A DNA stretch of 64,000 nt from Paraburkholderia adhaesiva (GTDB lineage: Bacteria; Pseudomonadota; Gammaproteobacteria; Burkholderiales; Burkholderiaceae): assembly GCF_021390575.1 (NCBI RefSeq), contig NZ_JAJEJQ010000004.1, positions 62,001 through 126,000 on the forward strand. Direction: 5' to 3'. The notes under the pieces were generated by a model, which saw only the letters and a program-made list of their open reading frames with translations, was not told where the DNA came from and made no database searches. The translations under genes and the position numbers were made by a program. Of this stretch, positions 55,243 to 63,854 are shown in pieces. Within the stretch, counting starts at the first letter, position 1. Each line of letters opens with the position of its first letter.

Positions 55243-56886
55243 ATGAGCACAGACGACGAGGTACTGGAACAACCCCTGGAGGAAACACGGGAAGAAAATG
55301 CTGCACCCGACGAGGCTGCCCCAGACGAGGCCGCGGGGCATGCCCGCGCCCGCCCTTCATCGCCGGGGCTGGACGCGATCGCAAAAGGACTGGTGCTCTA
55401 TACCGACGCGGGCAGCAACCCCAATCCGGGACCCACCGGCTGGGGCGTGCACGGCTACCTGTATGCCGATGCGGTACCCACCCGGGGCAGCGGCAACCCG
55501 CGGTGGCTGCTCACGCGCCGCGGCTATGTGGAAAAGTACGATGCCGCAAAACGCATGGGGCTCACCGAGGTCACCCCCATCCACTATGTCGACGGGTTTG
55601 GGTCCGTGCTGGCCAGCAACGGACATGCCCCGACCAATAACGTGGGCGAGCTCATGGCGGCGGTCCGTGCGCTCGAATACGCGCAGGCGTTCGACGTCGC
55701 CCGCGTGATAGTGCGCGTGGATAGCGAATACGTGCGTCGCGGCATGGAAGAATGGATCGCGGCATGGAAGAAGAACGGATGGGTCAAGCGCGGCGGCGAG
55801 CCGCTGCCCAACGCCGAACTCTGGAAGGAACTGGAGGTGGCGAAAACCCGCCTCATCGAACGGGGCGTAGAGGTAAAGTTCACGTGGGTGAAGAGCCACA
55901 GCCACCATCTGGGCAACGTGCTCGCCGACAAGCTCGCCACCATCGGCATCGCGCTCTCCGCCCAGGGCAGCGCGAAAAACGAAATCGGCTCAACCGCGGC
56001 CCAGGGGTACTGGAAGTACGATACCGGCCGTCATCCGATGCTCGCCAACCGGTGCCTGTACTTCAACAGCGTGGCGCAATACCAGCAGGCGGGTGTCTAC
56101 TGGCTGGGCGACCACGGCAAGGAGGACGAGCTGCTGGGCAAGCGCGTGAGCGATGGCGCGCATACGGTGGCCAGGTTGCGCGAACCCGATGCGGCCATCG
56201 AGCTCGTGCGCCGCTACACCACGGAACTCGCCGGCGGCCTTGATTCCATCGTGATCGTGCGTCTGGACCAGCTCTTCAGCGCCACCACGCACCGCGAACT
56301 CCTCACCTGGGGCACCGCCGCGCTGCTGCGCCCGAGCGCCTGGCGGCTCGACCTGAACTGCCTGGATGAGGAGCCTGGCGGCCACACCCACAAGCCGCTT
56401 TCGCGCGAATGCCGCCCACCGCGCATTGCGATGCGTGCGATTGCAGCGGTCTCGGAACTGATGGAGCGTCTACGCCTCTACGAGGAGCACGATGCATCGT
56501 TCACCGTTACCGACCTGACTGAACAGCTTTATGAAACCAGGGAAAAGCGCGGCGGAAAAAAAGAGGCAACGGGCAGCACTTCGGAAAGCGTCACGGAAAA
56601 GACGATGGAACTGCGCGCCGAATACGGCGTGGGCTTTGCCGCCCTGACGGTACCGGCCCGCTATCGCGCAGGGAACTTTGTCTCGACCATTCCCGTGACG
56701 CTCACACTCGGCATCGACCTCATCAACCGCAACGCGCTCAAACGGCTGGAGAAGGCCAACCCAAAGGTGAGTCTGATCACATGGTCCGAGTCGGAGCGCT
56801 CGTTCCGGTACGCCACCGTCGTGGAGGCTGATGGAGATATCTGCATCAGCGCCGGCACTTACTCAAACCTGAGAGTCATCCCCTGA
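55243..56886 (+). CDS. RNase HI with long C-terminal extension
   Basis: A 547-residue protein. An acidic Glu/Ala-rich leader (1-45) precedes a type-1 RNase H domain (~48-240) with the catalytic set D55 (LYTDAGSN), E136 (NVGELMA), D160 (RVDSEYV) and D229 (NVLADKLA). The usual WVKSHS histidine loop is present. It would cleave RNA in RNA-DNA hybrids, for example to remove primers during phage replication. The remaining ~300 residues contain no motif I recognise and are unusual for RNase HI; they may be a partner-binding or second catalytic domain. AAGGAG lies upstream. Confidence 0.88.
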   Translation: MSTDDEVLEQPLEETREENAAPDEAAPDEAAGHARARPSSPGLDAIAKGLVLYTDAGSNPNPGPTGWGVHGYLYADAVPTRGSGNPRWLLTRRGYVEKYDAAKRMGLTEVTPIHYVDGFGSVLASNGHAPTNNVGELMAAVRALEYAQAFDVARVIVRVDSEYVRRGMEEWIAAWKKNGWVKRGGEPLPNAELWKELEVAKTRLIERGVEVKFTWVKSHSHHLGNVLADKLATIGIALSAQGSAKNEIGSTAAQGYWKYDTGRHPMLANRCLYFNSVAQYQQAGVYWLGDHGKEDELLGKRVSDGAHTVARLREPDAAIELVRRYTTELAGGLDSIVIVRLDQLFSATTHRELLTWGTAALLRPSAWRLDLNCLDEEPGGHTHKPLSRECRPPRIAMRAIAAVSELMERLRLYEEHDASFTVTDLTEQLYETREKRGGKKEATGSTSESVTEKTMELRAEYGVGFAALTVPARYRAGNFVSTIPVTLTLGIDLINRNALKRLEKANPKVSLITWSESERSFRYATVVEADGDICISAGTYSNLRVIP

Positions 56887-56887
56887 C

Positions 56888-57325
56888 TCATCCGCGCTTT
56901 CGCAATCCCGCGAACGGATTCCATCCGTTATCGCCCTTTACCGTCTTCAGGTAGAACGGATAATTCGTGCACAGGGACGCTGCCACGGCAAAGCCCATGT
57001 TGATGCCAAAATCAATCCCGTGGGGAATGTCGATATTCGTCGCAACCTCGAAGACCGCTTCCAGGACACCCACTGCCAGCGCAATCGCGAGCCATGTTAC
57101 CGCCCGCCGCCACATGCCCAGCGCGAGCCAGTAAAGCGGGCCGAAAAAAAAGCCCAGCCAGCTGGCGCTGATGAGCCGCTTTTTCCTGCCGGGCAGTATC
57201 CTGAACGCTGCGCTGAATTCAGCTGATGACGGCGCGCCATACTGTTCGAAGAATTCGAACCGCTCACGCCATTTCGGTTTCCGCTCAGAAGGCAATGCGC
57301 TGGCTCCAGGGGTGAGTTCAGGCAT
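56888..57325 (-). CDS. DUF2628-type small membrane protein
   Basis: A 145-residue protein with a soluble N-terminal part (KWRERFEFFEQYGAP) and three hydrophobic segments (LISASWLGFFFGPLYWLALG, AVTWLAIALAVGVLEAVFEV, INMGFAVAASLCTNYPFYL). This layout and the FFFGPLYWLALGMW pattern fit the DUF2628 family of bacterial inner-membrane proteins of unknown function. Its stop is 2 nt from that of the convergent RNase H gene. It lies downstream of the NlpC/P60 gene on the same strand. It is a host-type gene inside the phage block, possibly picked up as cargo. Confidence 0.75.
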   Translation of the reverse strand: MPELTPGASALPSERKPKWRERFEFFEQYGAPSSAEFSAAFRILPGRKKRLISASWLGFFFGPLYWLALGMWRRAVTWLAIALAVGVLEAVFEVATNIDIPHGIDFGINMGFAVAASLCTNYPFYLKTVKGDNGWNPFAGLRKRG

Positions 57326-57368
57326 GGTTTCGTCTCCAGATTATTGTCATTTAGCGGGCAATCCTGGC

Positions 57369-58166
57369 TCAGCTATTATCCGGACCCGAATTGTCCGGCC
57401 GGACGGCTTTCACGTAGTGACTCTGCCAGTACGGCTGGTTGATGTTTTCCACCCGCACATGTTCACCCGTTGACGGCGCATGAATGAAGTCACCGTGACC
57501 GAGATAAAGTCCCACATGTGTAATGCCGCGACCGAACGTATGGAAAAAGACCAGATCGCCCGTGTGCAGGTCCCCGAGCGCAACGGGTTTGCCTTCTGAG
57601 GCCTGGGCCGCCGCCGAACGGGCCAGATGCACTCCGGCTGCCCGGCTGAGCACATACTGCACAAAGCCGCTGCAGTCAAAGCCGTTCGCGGGCGAGTTGC
57701 CGCCACGGCGGTAACGGATGCCCACGAGGCTCAGCGCCTTGTCCTGTATGCGATCAAGCGCCGCACGCCATCCGCCGGCTGAATTCGCATCGGGATCAAC
57801 GGTCGTCCAGCCTTCCGAATCACGGTCTGATACCGTAACGGGCCCGGGGGTTGATTCACTCGACGGCCCGGCCTCACTGTCAGTGACCGGCCCAGTGAGC
57901 CGAACGTCCTTCAACGCCCCGACCGGCTGCAGGTCCGGCGCAGCAGACGAAGTGGATGCTGTGGTGTGCTCAGGAACGACATCCGCATGCAGGGCGACAT
58001 GCTGCGCAAGACGATGCGCTAACGGCCGATGCTGGACCTTTTGCACGCGGTGCTGCTCAGGATGCGCCCATACGGGCATAGCGCCCGTGACGGCCGCGAT
58101 GGCCAGGATGATCGCCTCGGCGCGCAGCACAGATGTCGCCTTGCGGCAAAGGGATTGCAGTCGCAT
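57369..58166 (-). CDS. Secreted NlpC/P60 peptidoglycan endopeptidase
   Basis: A 265-residue protein with a signal peptide (cleavage near PVWA), a ~95-residue disordered Ser/Pro/Thr-rich linker and a C-terminal NlpC/P60 domain. The catalytic triad is visible: C165 in FDCSGFV, H217 in ITHVGLYLG and H229 in DFIHAPS. These enzymes cut D-Glu to diamino-acid bonds in peptide stems of cell wall. The export signal is host-like. In the phage context it could act in lysis or infection, or be cargo. It ends in a duplicated PDNSGPDNS. Confidence 0.88.
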   Translation of the reverse strand: MRLQSLCRKATSVLRAEAIILAIAAVTGAMPVWAHPEQHRVQKVQHRPLAHRLAQHVALHADVVPEHTTASTSSAAPDLQPVGALKDVRLTGPVTDSEAGPSSESTPGPVTVSDRDSEGWTTVDPDANSAGGWRAALDRIQDKALSLVGIRYRRGGNSPANGFDCSGFVQYVLSRAAGVHLARSAAAQASEGKPVALGDLHTGDLVFFHTFGRGITHVGLYLGHGDFIHAPSTGEHVRVENINQPYWQSHYVKAVRPDNSGPDNS

Positions 58167-58317
58167 GGTGCTCTGGCCAGTCAGGCGCCAGAGATGCGCA
58201 CGGACCCAAACCGGCGTGTCGTGATGATTGTGTGCACAACAATATCACCGGATCAATACAACTGAAAGCTTTGTTAATTTTCATTTAACGCTTATGGCAA
58301 ATCCCCCCTCAAAATAA

Positions 58318-59172
58318 TCAGGCCCCCTTGCCCTGCATTCCATGCCCGTCGCCGTCTGGCAGCTGAAGAGCCCGCAACACGACCTGGGTGCTGAAGTTCA
58401 CCGCGGTGACGAATGTCTGCACCTTGTACCAGATGGTGCTGTACATCTCGAGCTGCGAAGCTATCTGGTACGCCCCTTCCGAGAGCTCCGTCACGACCTC
58501 GGGTGAAATGCCTTCAAGCTCGCGGCGCGCGATCTTCTTCTCGATTACACCCAGCAGGTGAAGGGATTCGTCGATCTTCTTCTGGATGAGCGTGCGATCG
58601 ACGCGGCTGATCTCTGCCGCAAGACGGCTGGTTACCTCGAATACCGCCTTCCAGTCGGCATTACGCGAGACCACATCCGCGTAGGTGCGATCTGTCTTCG
58701 TGGAGCCGGCCTGGAAACACTCGCCGAGCTTCAGATTGTCTTCATCGCGCTGGCGATGTAACCCCCCGTAGTAGTCCGGGTTGTACTGCGCGCTGAACTG
58801 GAAATCGGCGCTGGTCACGAGCTGGCCGAGAAAGAGCGTGTAACGCGAAAGCTCATCGAGAATGGCCGTCGCATGCGAGACCGCCTCCGAGAGCGCTGCG
58901 GCATAGACGAGGTATGGCACCTTCAGCCCCTGCGGCACGCGTGCCGGCAGCGGCGAGAGCGTGACGTAGTTATACCCCGCAAGCAGCGCCAGAAACTGTT
59001 TCTGGTCGGCGCTGAACGCCACGGGCCGCTCACCCGGCGAGACGAGCGCGGCAAGATCCCCAAGCCCCTGCCGGACGGCGGGAATGATCCGGTGCAGCAG
59101 TCCGGTGATATCGGCAAGGTTAAAGGCTTCGAGCGCCACGACCTGGCGCTGGTTTTCGAGTAGCGTGGTCAT
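58318..59172 (-). CDS. Putative virion-associated helical protein
   Basis: A 284-residue, mainly helical protein (MTTLLENQRQVVALEAFNLA, FLALLAGYNYVTLSPLPARV, then VSRNADWKAVFEVTSRLAAE). There is no signal, membrane span or enzyme motif. The pattern NADW.AVF with a long C-terminal helical bundle is reminiscent of internal head or core proteins of large myophages, but this is a weak impression. It is divergent from the UvsX-like gene. Confidence 0.42.
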   Translation of the reverse strand: MTTLLENQRQVVALEAFNLADITGLLHRIIPAVRQGLGDLAALVSPGERPVAFSADQKQFLALLAGYNYVTLSPLPARVPQGLKVPYLVYAAALSEAVSHATAILDELSRYTLFLGQLVTSADFQFSAQYNPDYYGGLHRQRDEDNLKLGECFQAGSTKTDRTYADVVSRNADWKAVFEVTSRLAAEISRVDRTLIQKKIDESLHLLGVIEKKIARRELEGISPEVVTELSEGAYQIASQLEMYSTIWYKVQTFVTAVNFSTQVVLRALQLPDGDGHGMQGKGA

Positions 59173-59270
59173 GACAGGTCATCCATGATCGCGGGCAGAC
59201 ATAAAATAATTTCGCGGCACATCGTCTGCAAGCACTCCTGAACAGCGTATTTCCCATCGCGGGAGAAACC

Positions 59271-60800
59271 ATGCCTGCGGACATCGATCTTCGCTCCAGG
59301 ATGACGCCCGCACCGAATGTCAAGCTCATGATCAACCTCGGTGCGTGCCTGGACATTCCCACCGGCCACTACATCGAGGGGCAGCGCGGCGAATCGGTCC
59401 TCAACGGGGGACTCGGCTACATCACCGGGATCGTCGGCATCGGCAACAACTTCAAGTCCACCATCGAGCGCTTCATGATGCTCACCGCCATGTCGCGCAT
59501 GATGTACTCCACCGCCAAGACCTACGACACCGAAACCAGTATCCACGAGGAACACCAGATCCGGGTCGCCGCGAACATCGCGGACTTTCACCACGAGAAC
59601 ATCCTCGCCAGTGGCCGCTGGCTAGTCACCGACAAGACCGTCTATGCCGGTGACGAGTGGTACCGCCTGCACAAGGAAGAACTGGAAGAAAAGCGCCGCC
59701 GCCGCGACATCACCGTCGCTACCCCCTACTGGAACCGTGAGCGCTCGGCAAACCTCTCGATGCTTGTTCCCACCTTCACCGAGATTGACTCGTTCAGCGA
59801 GTTCGAGACGAGCAACATCATCGAGATGCAGGACGAGATTGAACTCGGCGAGGCCAAAGGTAACACCATCGACATGCAGCAGGGGCGCGTGAAAAACCGC
59901 ATCCTGATGGAGGTGCCGCGCATCCACACGAGCGTCTACGACTATCTGCTCATGACCGCGCACATCGGCCACGTGATCGATCTGCACGGCGGGCCGCCCG
60001 GTACCGGGGGCGCTGCCACAATGCTCAGATACCTGCGCAACGGCGAGAAGATCAAGGGGGTACCCGCGAAGTTCACGTTCCTCACCCACAACTGCTGGCA
60101 CGCATTCAATGCGGCACCGCTCGTCAATCATGCCACGAAGGGGCCAGAATATCCGCGCAGCAGCAGCGATGACCTCGCCCACGACACGGACCTGAACGCG
60201 GTGCTCATCCGTAACCTGCGCGGCAAGGCGGGACCGTCTGGCATGCCCATCACACTGATCGTTTCGCAGTCCGATGGCGTGCTGCCGTCACTGACCGAGT
60301 TTCACCACATCCGGGAGAACGGCCACTATGGACTTGAAGGCAGCAACACGAGCTATGCACTCGCGCTCTACCCGGAGGTGAAACTGCAGCGCACCACCGT
60401 GCGCGCGAAGATCGATGCCGATCCGCTCCTGCGCCGGGCGCTCACGATTACCTCCGAGATGTGCCAGATGAGCTATCTCTGGCACACCCAGCCCGAGCGG
60501 TTCCGCCTCACACCCAGGGCGCTTTACGAAAACCTCAAGGCACAGGGCTACGACTGGAAAGTGCTGCTCGATACACGCGGATGGTGGACCCACGAAGCGG
60601 GTGAGACCCGGGAGCTGCCGTTTCTCTCGACGCTGGATCTCATTCGTATGAGTCTCGCGACGGGCCACCCCGAGCGTTACGTGCCCTACTGGCTCGAAGC
60701 AGACAGGAAGACCATCAAGGCCCGTTACCAGCGCTGCATCGAAGCCTACCGCGCACGCGACGTACCGGTCGACATGCAGGCCGGCACAAGCGTCGCCTGA
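59271..60800 (+). CDS. RecA/UvsX-like recombination ATPase
   Basis: A 509-residue P-loop protein. Walker A is read as GIGNNFKST (56-64), a variant like T4 UvsX (GPSKSFKS) where the usual G before K is replaced. Downstream are an acidic region with many metal- or DNA-contact candidates, a possible Walker B-like strand (GMPITLIVSQSDGV) and a long C-terminal domain. T4 UvsX promotes strand exchange in recombination-dependent replication; a RecA-type role is inferred from the P-loop and from the Rad50-like and RuvC-like genes nearby. Other RecA-fold ATPases (helicase-like) cannot be excluded. It is longer than UvsX (~390 residues). Confidence 0.68.
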   Translation: MPADIDLRSRMTPAPNVKLMINLGACLDIPTGHYIEGQRGESVLNGGLGYITGIVGIGNNFKSTIERFMMLTAMSRMMYSTAKTYDTETSIHEEHQIRVAANIADFHHENILASGRWLVTDKTVYAGDEWYRLHKEELEEKRRRRDITVATPYWNRERSANLSMLVPTFTEIDSFSEFETSNIIEMQDEIELGEAKGNTIDMQQGRVKNRILMEVPRIHTSVYDYLLMTAHIGHVIDLHGGPPGTGGAATMLRYLRNGEKIKGVPAKFTFLTHNCWHAFNAAPLVNHATKGPEYPRSSSDDLAHDTDLNAVLIRNLRGKAGPSGMPITLIVSQSDGVLPSLTEFHHIRENGHYGLEGSNTSYALALYPEVKLQRTTVRAKIDADPLLRRALTITSEMCQMSYLWHTQPERFRLTPRALYENLKAQGYDWKVLLDTRGWWTHEAGETRELPFLSTLDLIRMSLATGHPERYVPYWLEADRKTIKARYQRCIEAYRARDVPVDMQAGTSVA

Positions 60801-60836
60801 CACACATACACAGAACCGATCGCAAAAGGGCTGAGT

Positions 60837-60849
60837 CCTATATCACGTC
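60837..60849 (+). promoter_or_regulatory. Shared 13-bp intergenic motif, copy 2 (candidate phage promoter)
   Basis: CCTATATCACGTC is identical to 28576-28588 and lies 15 nt before the ATG at 60864, after the UvsX-like gene. It heads a run of tightly overlapping genes (60864-63752), as expected of a promoter for that group. Confidence 0.42.
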
Positions 60850-60863
60850 AATGGAAACGCATC

Positions 60864-61226
60864 ATGACTGAACCCCACGATGCCCCGGAAGGCATGGACA
60901 CAGCGGGTCCGGATACAACGCCTGAAAACCTGGTCGCCTTCGTCACGCCCCTGCTCGCGGCGCATCACCACCCGGAACCCCATGCGTGGCTGCGCTTTCT
61001 GCAGGCCGGTGTCGAGTCGTTACCCGACCCCAACTATCAACGCTTTGCCATCAACCGGGCGTGGCGGCTTATCTTCGCTAAACTGAATCAACGCGAGCGC
61101 ATCGACACCATCGACGTGCGCTACTGCCTGGTGGACAAGGAAGGGAGCATTCAGGATTGGAAAAAACTCTTCGAAACCGGCGTGCTGCCGTTCATTCTCG
61201 AGCACCAGCTCCCCGGGTCCCTATGA
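60864..61226 (+). CDS. Hypothetical phage protein
   Basis: A 120-residue soluble protein with an acidic, disordered N-terminus and a helical rest (FVTPLLAAHHHPEPHAWLRF, then WRLIFAKLNQRERIDTIDVR). It follows the candidate promoter at 60837; its TGA overlaps the ATG of the YspA-like gene (61223-61226). No family recognised. Confidence 0.5.
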   Translation: MTEPHDAPEGMDTAGPDTTPENLVAFVTPLLAAHHHPEPHAWLRFLQAGVESLPDPNYQRFAINRAWRLIFAKLNQRERIDTIDVRYCLVDKEGSIQDWKKLFETGVLPFILEHQLPGSL

Positions 61227-61795
61227 TCGGCCACTACGCACTCAGCCACGCCGCGATAACGGGCTTCGACGAAGCCGTGGTGGTCTCGGGCAGCCGTAGC
61301 TTTAACAACTATGCCCTCTTCGTGGAGCTGCTCGAGTCGTGGATCGCCCACACGGTGCCCGATGTACCGGTCATCTTCATGACCGGTCGGGCCGCGAGTG
61401 GCCCCGACGAAATGATCATCCGGTGGTGCCGCCAGAACGGGCGCGCCTGGACCGAATATCCGGCCGACTGGGAGGATCTGGGCGCACCGGACTCGTATAT
61501 CAAACGCAACGCTGTCACGGGGCGCCTCTACAACGCCCGCGCGGGCCATCAGCGCAACCGCGAGATGGCACGCGTGGCCACCCGCGTGGTGTGCTTCTGG
61601 GATGGCGTCTCGCCCGGTACCCGCAACATGATAGCGGAGGCTGAAGACCGCAACATCGCACCCACCGTCTTTTTCGTCGATCGCGATCCGGAGTCCTGTC
61701 ATGGGCAATATGGACAGCACGGAGAACACACAGGGCACAGGCAAAACGGACAAACCCACCGGAAGGAGAAAGCAGACCGAAAAATTCATCCTTGA
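61223..61795 (+). CDS. YspA/DUF2493-type SLOG-superfamily protein
   Basis: A 190-residue protein with a Rossmann-like SLOG fold. A nucleotide-binding VVVSGSRSFNNY near the start and VIFMTGRAASGPDEMIIRW match the G(S/G)R and GxxxGxD patterns of DUF2493/YspA. AGHQRNREMA and VVCFWDGVSPGTRNMI follow in the expected order. SLOG proteins bind nucleotide-derived ligands and occur in phage and defence contexts; the ligand here is unknown. The start overlaps the preceding stop. The last ~30 residues only read the beginning of the next gene in another frame. Confidence 0.8.
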   Translation: MIGHYALSHAAITGFDEAVVVSGSRSFNNYALFVELLESWIAHTVPDVPVIFMTGRAASGPDEMIIRWCRQNGRAWTEYPADWEDLGAPDSYIKRNAVTGRLYNARAGHQRNREMARVATRVVCFWDGVSPGTRNMIAEAEDRNIAPTVFFVDRDPESCHGQYGQHGEHTGHRQNGQTHRKEKADRKIHP

Positions 61796-62429
61796 CTACA
61801 TCGGCCGCCTGATCCCGGGATCCGACAGCAACGTCAGGATCTATCAGTCCCTCTTTGCCGGCATGGACGACGCCGCCTTTCACACGTTCATGCGGCAGCT
61901 TGAGCACGGCGAAATCCACCTGGCGCTCGTCGCTCCCAACCTCTCGAAAGAGAAGGTCACCATCGCCAATAACCTGGCGATCGCCGACGAGCTCGGGCAC
62001 AACTTCTTCGAGCGCATCTGGATCGATCACGGCAATGACACACCGCCTTATCTCTCGCCAGTGCGCTATCTCGTGTGCGACCTCACGCTGTGCCGCCAGG
62101 CGCAGCTGCTCGTGAAGAAGATCTCGATTCCTGAGGACAACCGCAGCGTCGACGATCTCACCGGCCAGCCATCGGGCAAGTCGGAAGCGAGCAAGATCTC
62201 GTTTCCCGAGAACCAGGTACTCGCCGCCTTTCATCTGGACCGGACCCTGCACGAGCTGATCACGCTGCGCGGGGGCGACACCCAGGGGTTCAATGCGATG
62301 AACGAGAGTTTCGCGCGCACGGGCGGTGCCTCGCAGAAGGCGATCGAACCCTTCCGTGGCGGCGTGAAATCAACCCAGGCGCTGCGCATCATGCTGCTGT
62401 CCATGCACCTCGATGCCGAGGGACTGTGA
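61701..62429 (+). CDS. Phage protein with possible RNA polymerase beta-subunit C-terminal-like segment
   Basis: A 242-residue protein. A basic leader (DKPTGRRKQTEKFILDYIGR) and a helical first half (AFHTFMRQLEHGEIHLALVA) are followed by LSPVRYLVCDLTLCRQAQLL and VKKISIPEDNRSVDDLTGQP. GKSEASKISFPE then leads into TLHELITLRGGD and FRGGVKSTQALRIMLLSMHL. The order LV.K(I/M)...S...T.QP.GK....F.E......TL.E..T...D...S...L...+..L resembles the end of bacterial RpoB (clamp anchor and C-terminal region). This is pattern matching only. It starts within the YspA-like gene with GGAG 6 nt before. Confidence 0.45.
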   Translation: MGNMDSTENTQGTGKTDKPTGRRKQTEKFILDYIGRLIPGSDSNVRIYQSLFAGMDDAAFHTFMRQLEHGEIHLALVAPNLSKEKVTIANNLAIADELGHNFFERIWIDHGNDTPPYLSPVRYLVCDLTLCRQAQLLVKKISIPEDNRSVDDLTGQPSGKSEASKISFPENQVLAAFHLDRTLHELITLRGGDTQGFNAMNESFARTGGASQKAIEPFRGGVKSTQALRIMLLSMHLDAEGL

Positions 62430-62453
62430 TTTGCCCAACCAGGGAGCGCATCC

Positions 62454-63020
62454 GTGGCTCTCACAACCGACGAATGGCGGGACACCGCCGCAGTCTTTAC
62501 GGAAAGCGTGGAGTTTGTCCTCAATAACGTGGCCGGCCCCAACGACGAGCTGCGCGAGAAGCTGACCGGTTTCCTGATGTCGCTCATTCTCGCCGACAAG
62601 CCCTATCTGCTCGCCGCCGCGAGAGGACTCGAGCGGGCCGTCGATCTCGCGTTTGAGGATCCGCAGGTGTGCGACTTCATCCTCATGATCGTCTTTGTAT
62701 TCTTCTCGCGCTGGGGCGCGTCAGGTGAACGTTACGCGAGCCTGGTCGAGTCGCTCGCCTTTGCCGTTGAGGCTGACGCCTCACACCTGTCGCACGCATC
62801 ACCTGCGCCGGGTGTCCAGCGCCAGGAGCTCGTCGCCACACCGCCCGAAATCCATGAGTCGCTGCCCGACCCCGGCCTCACCCGGGAGCTGCTGCTGCAG
62901 AACAAGTGGCTCACGGTGCTGCTGCTCATCCACCTCTTTGTCGTGATTCCGCGTGCAAAACACACGGTACGCACGGTACGCATGACCCGCACCGCACATA
63001 GCGAAACCACGACCGGGTAA
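62454..63020 (+). CDS. Phage membrane-associated protein, C-terminal hydrophobic segment
   Basis: A 188-residue protein started at GTG 62454 with AGGGAG upstream. The first ~110 residues are helical (TEEWRD-like start, then DLAFEDPQVCDFILMIVFVF, which is hydrophobic). A Pro/Ser linker follows. The C-terminal part has a second hydrophobic run (NKWLTVLLLIHLFVVIPRA) and a basic tail. It may sit at the inner membrane. It is co-directional and closely spaced with neighbours; no family recognised. Confidence 0.5.
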   Translation: MALTTDEWRDTAAVFTESVEFVLNNVAGPNDELREKLTGFLMSLILADKPYLLAAARGLERAVDLAFEDPQVCDFILMIVFVFFSRWGASGERYASLVESLAFAVEADASHLSHASPAPGVQRQELVATPPEIHESLPDPGLTRELLLQNKWLTVLLLIHLFVVIPRAKHTVRTVRMTRTAHSETTTG

Positions 63021-63026
63021 CCCACC

Positions 63027-63752
63027 ATGACCGAAGGCACGCATCTTGCCTCGGTCCTGATCTTCCTCGACTGCCTGCTCGACACGCGTCTGGCCACGCT
63101 CGCCGTGATCGACGACGCCCTCGCACGGCGTGCGCTCTTGGGCAACTATCATCAGCGCGAGGAAGATGTGTTTGACGGGATCGAGCCTGAAACCTTCCGG
63201 CGCCTGTATCGCGAGCGCGACATCAACACACTGCGGCACGCCACCATCACCACGCTCACCACGCTGCTTGCGGATTTCACACGCACACTCGCGGGCATTG
63301 TCGGCTCACGCCCCTGGCTCGACGGTGCGCGCCTGCTCGTGAACACCTGGCCGTACCGGATCGATGCCGCCACGCTCGAAGCATTACAGGCCGCCATCAC
63401 ATACTGGTGCCGCGGACACATGCCGGTCGAGATGGTTAGCCACACGCCCGCGCAGCTCACGCCCCTTGTTGTGAAGGCGAGTTTTGACATGCTCTTCATG
63501 TATGACTATGAAGAGTGGCTCGACATGCATGAACAGGCGTTTCACAGGACCTCGCTGGCCGATATCAACGTGGTGGTGCCCGCGCTCTACTTTAACCACC
63601 GCCCGGACGAGGCTACGCTGCAGAAGTTTGTGCATGATGGCAGCCATCCCTTTGCGGCGATGACCATACTGACCTCCGCCTTCGTCGGGCTGGAGCTCAT
63701 CGACGTGCGCTATTTCAGCATTGCGCAACCCGCTGGCAGGGTGTCGACGTGA
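63027..63752 (+). CDS. Hypothetical phage protein
   Basis: A 241-residue, mostly helical soluble protein (ASVLIFLDCLLDTRLATLAV, then DINTLRHATITTLTTLLADF, ending LELIDVRYFSIAQPAGRVST). It begins 6 nt after the preceding gene, so it is part of the same transcript from 60864 onward. There are no catalytic motifs or membrane segments I can support. It may be structural or regulatory. Confidence 0.48.
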   Translation: MTEGTHLASVLIFLDCLLDTRLATLAVIDDALARRALLGNYHQREEDVFDGIEPETFRRLYRERDINTLRHATITTLTTLLADFTRTLAGIVGSRPWLDGARLLVNTWPYRIDAATLEALQAAITYWCRGHMPVEMVSHTPAQLTPLVVKASFDMLFMYDYEEWLDMHEQAFHRTSLADINVVVPALYFNHRPDEATLQKFVHDGSHPFAAMTILTSAFVGLELIDVRYFSIAQPAGRVST

Positions 63753-63854
63753 ACAGCGGGCGCTATGGCAGGTACAGGCGGCGGCATAAGCCGCCTCTCC
63801 CCACCGGGACGAGGCGGCCGGTCATGATGTTGCTGTCAGGATGCCTTGGCGTTT

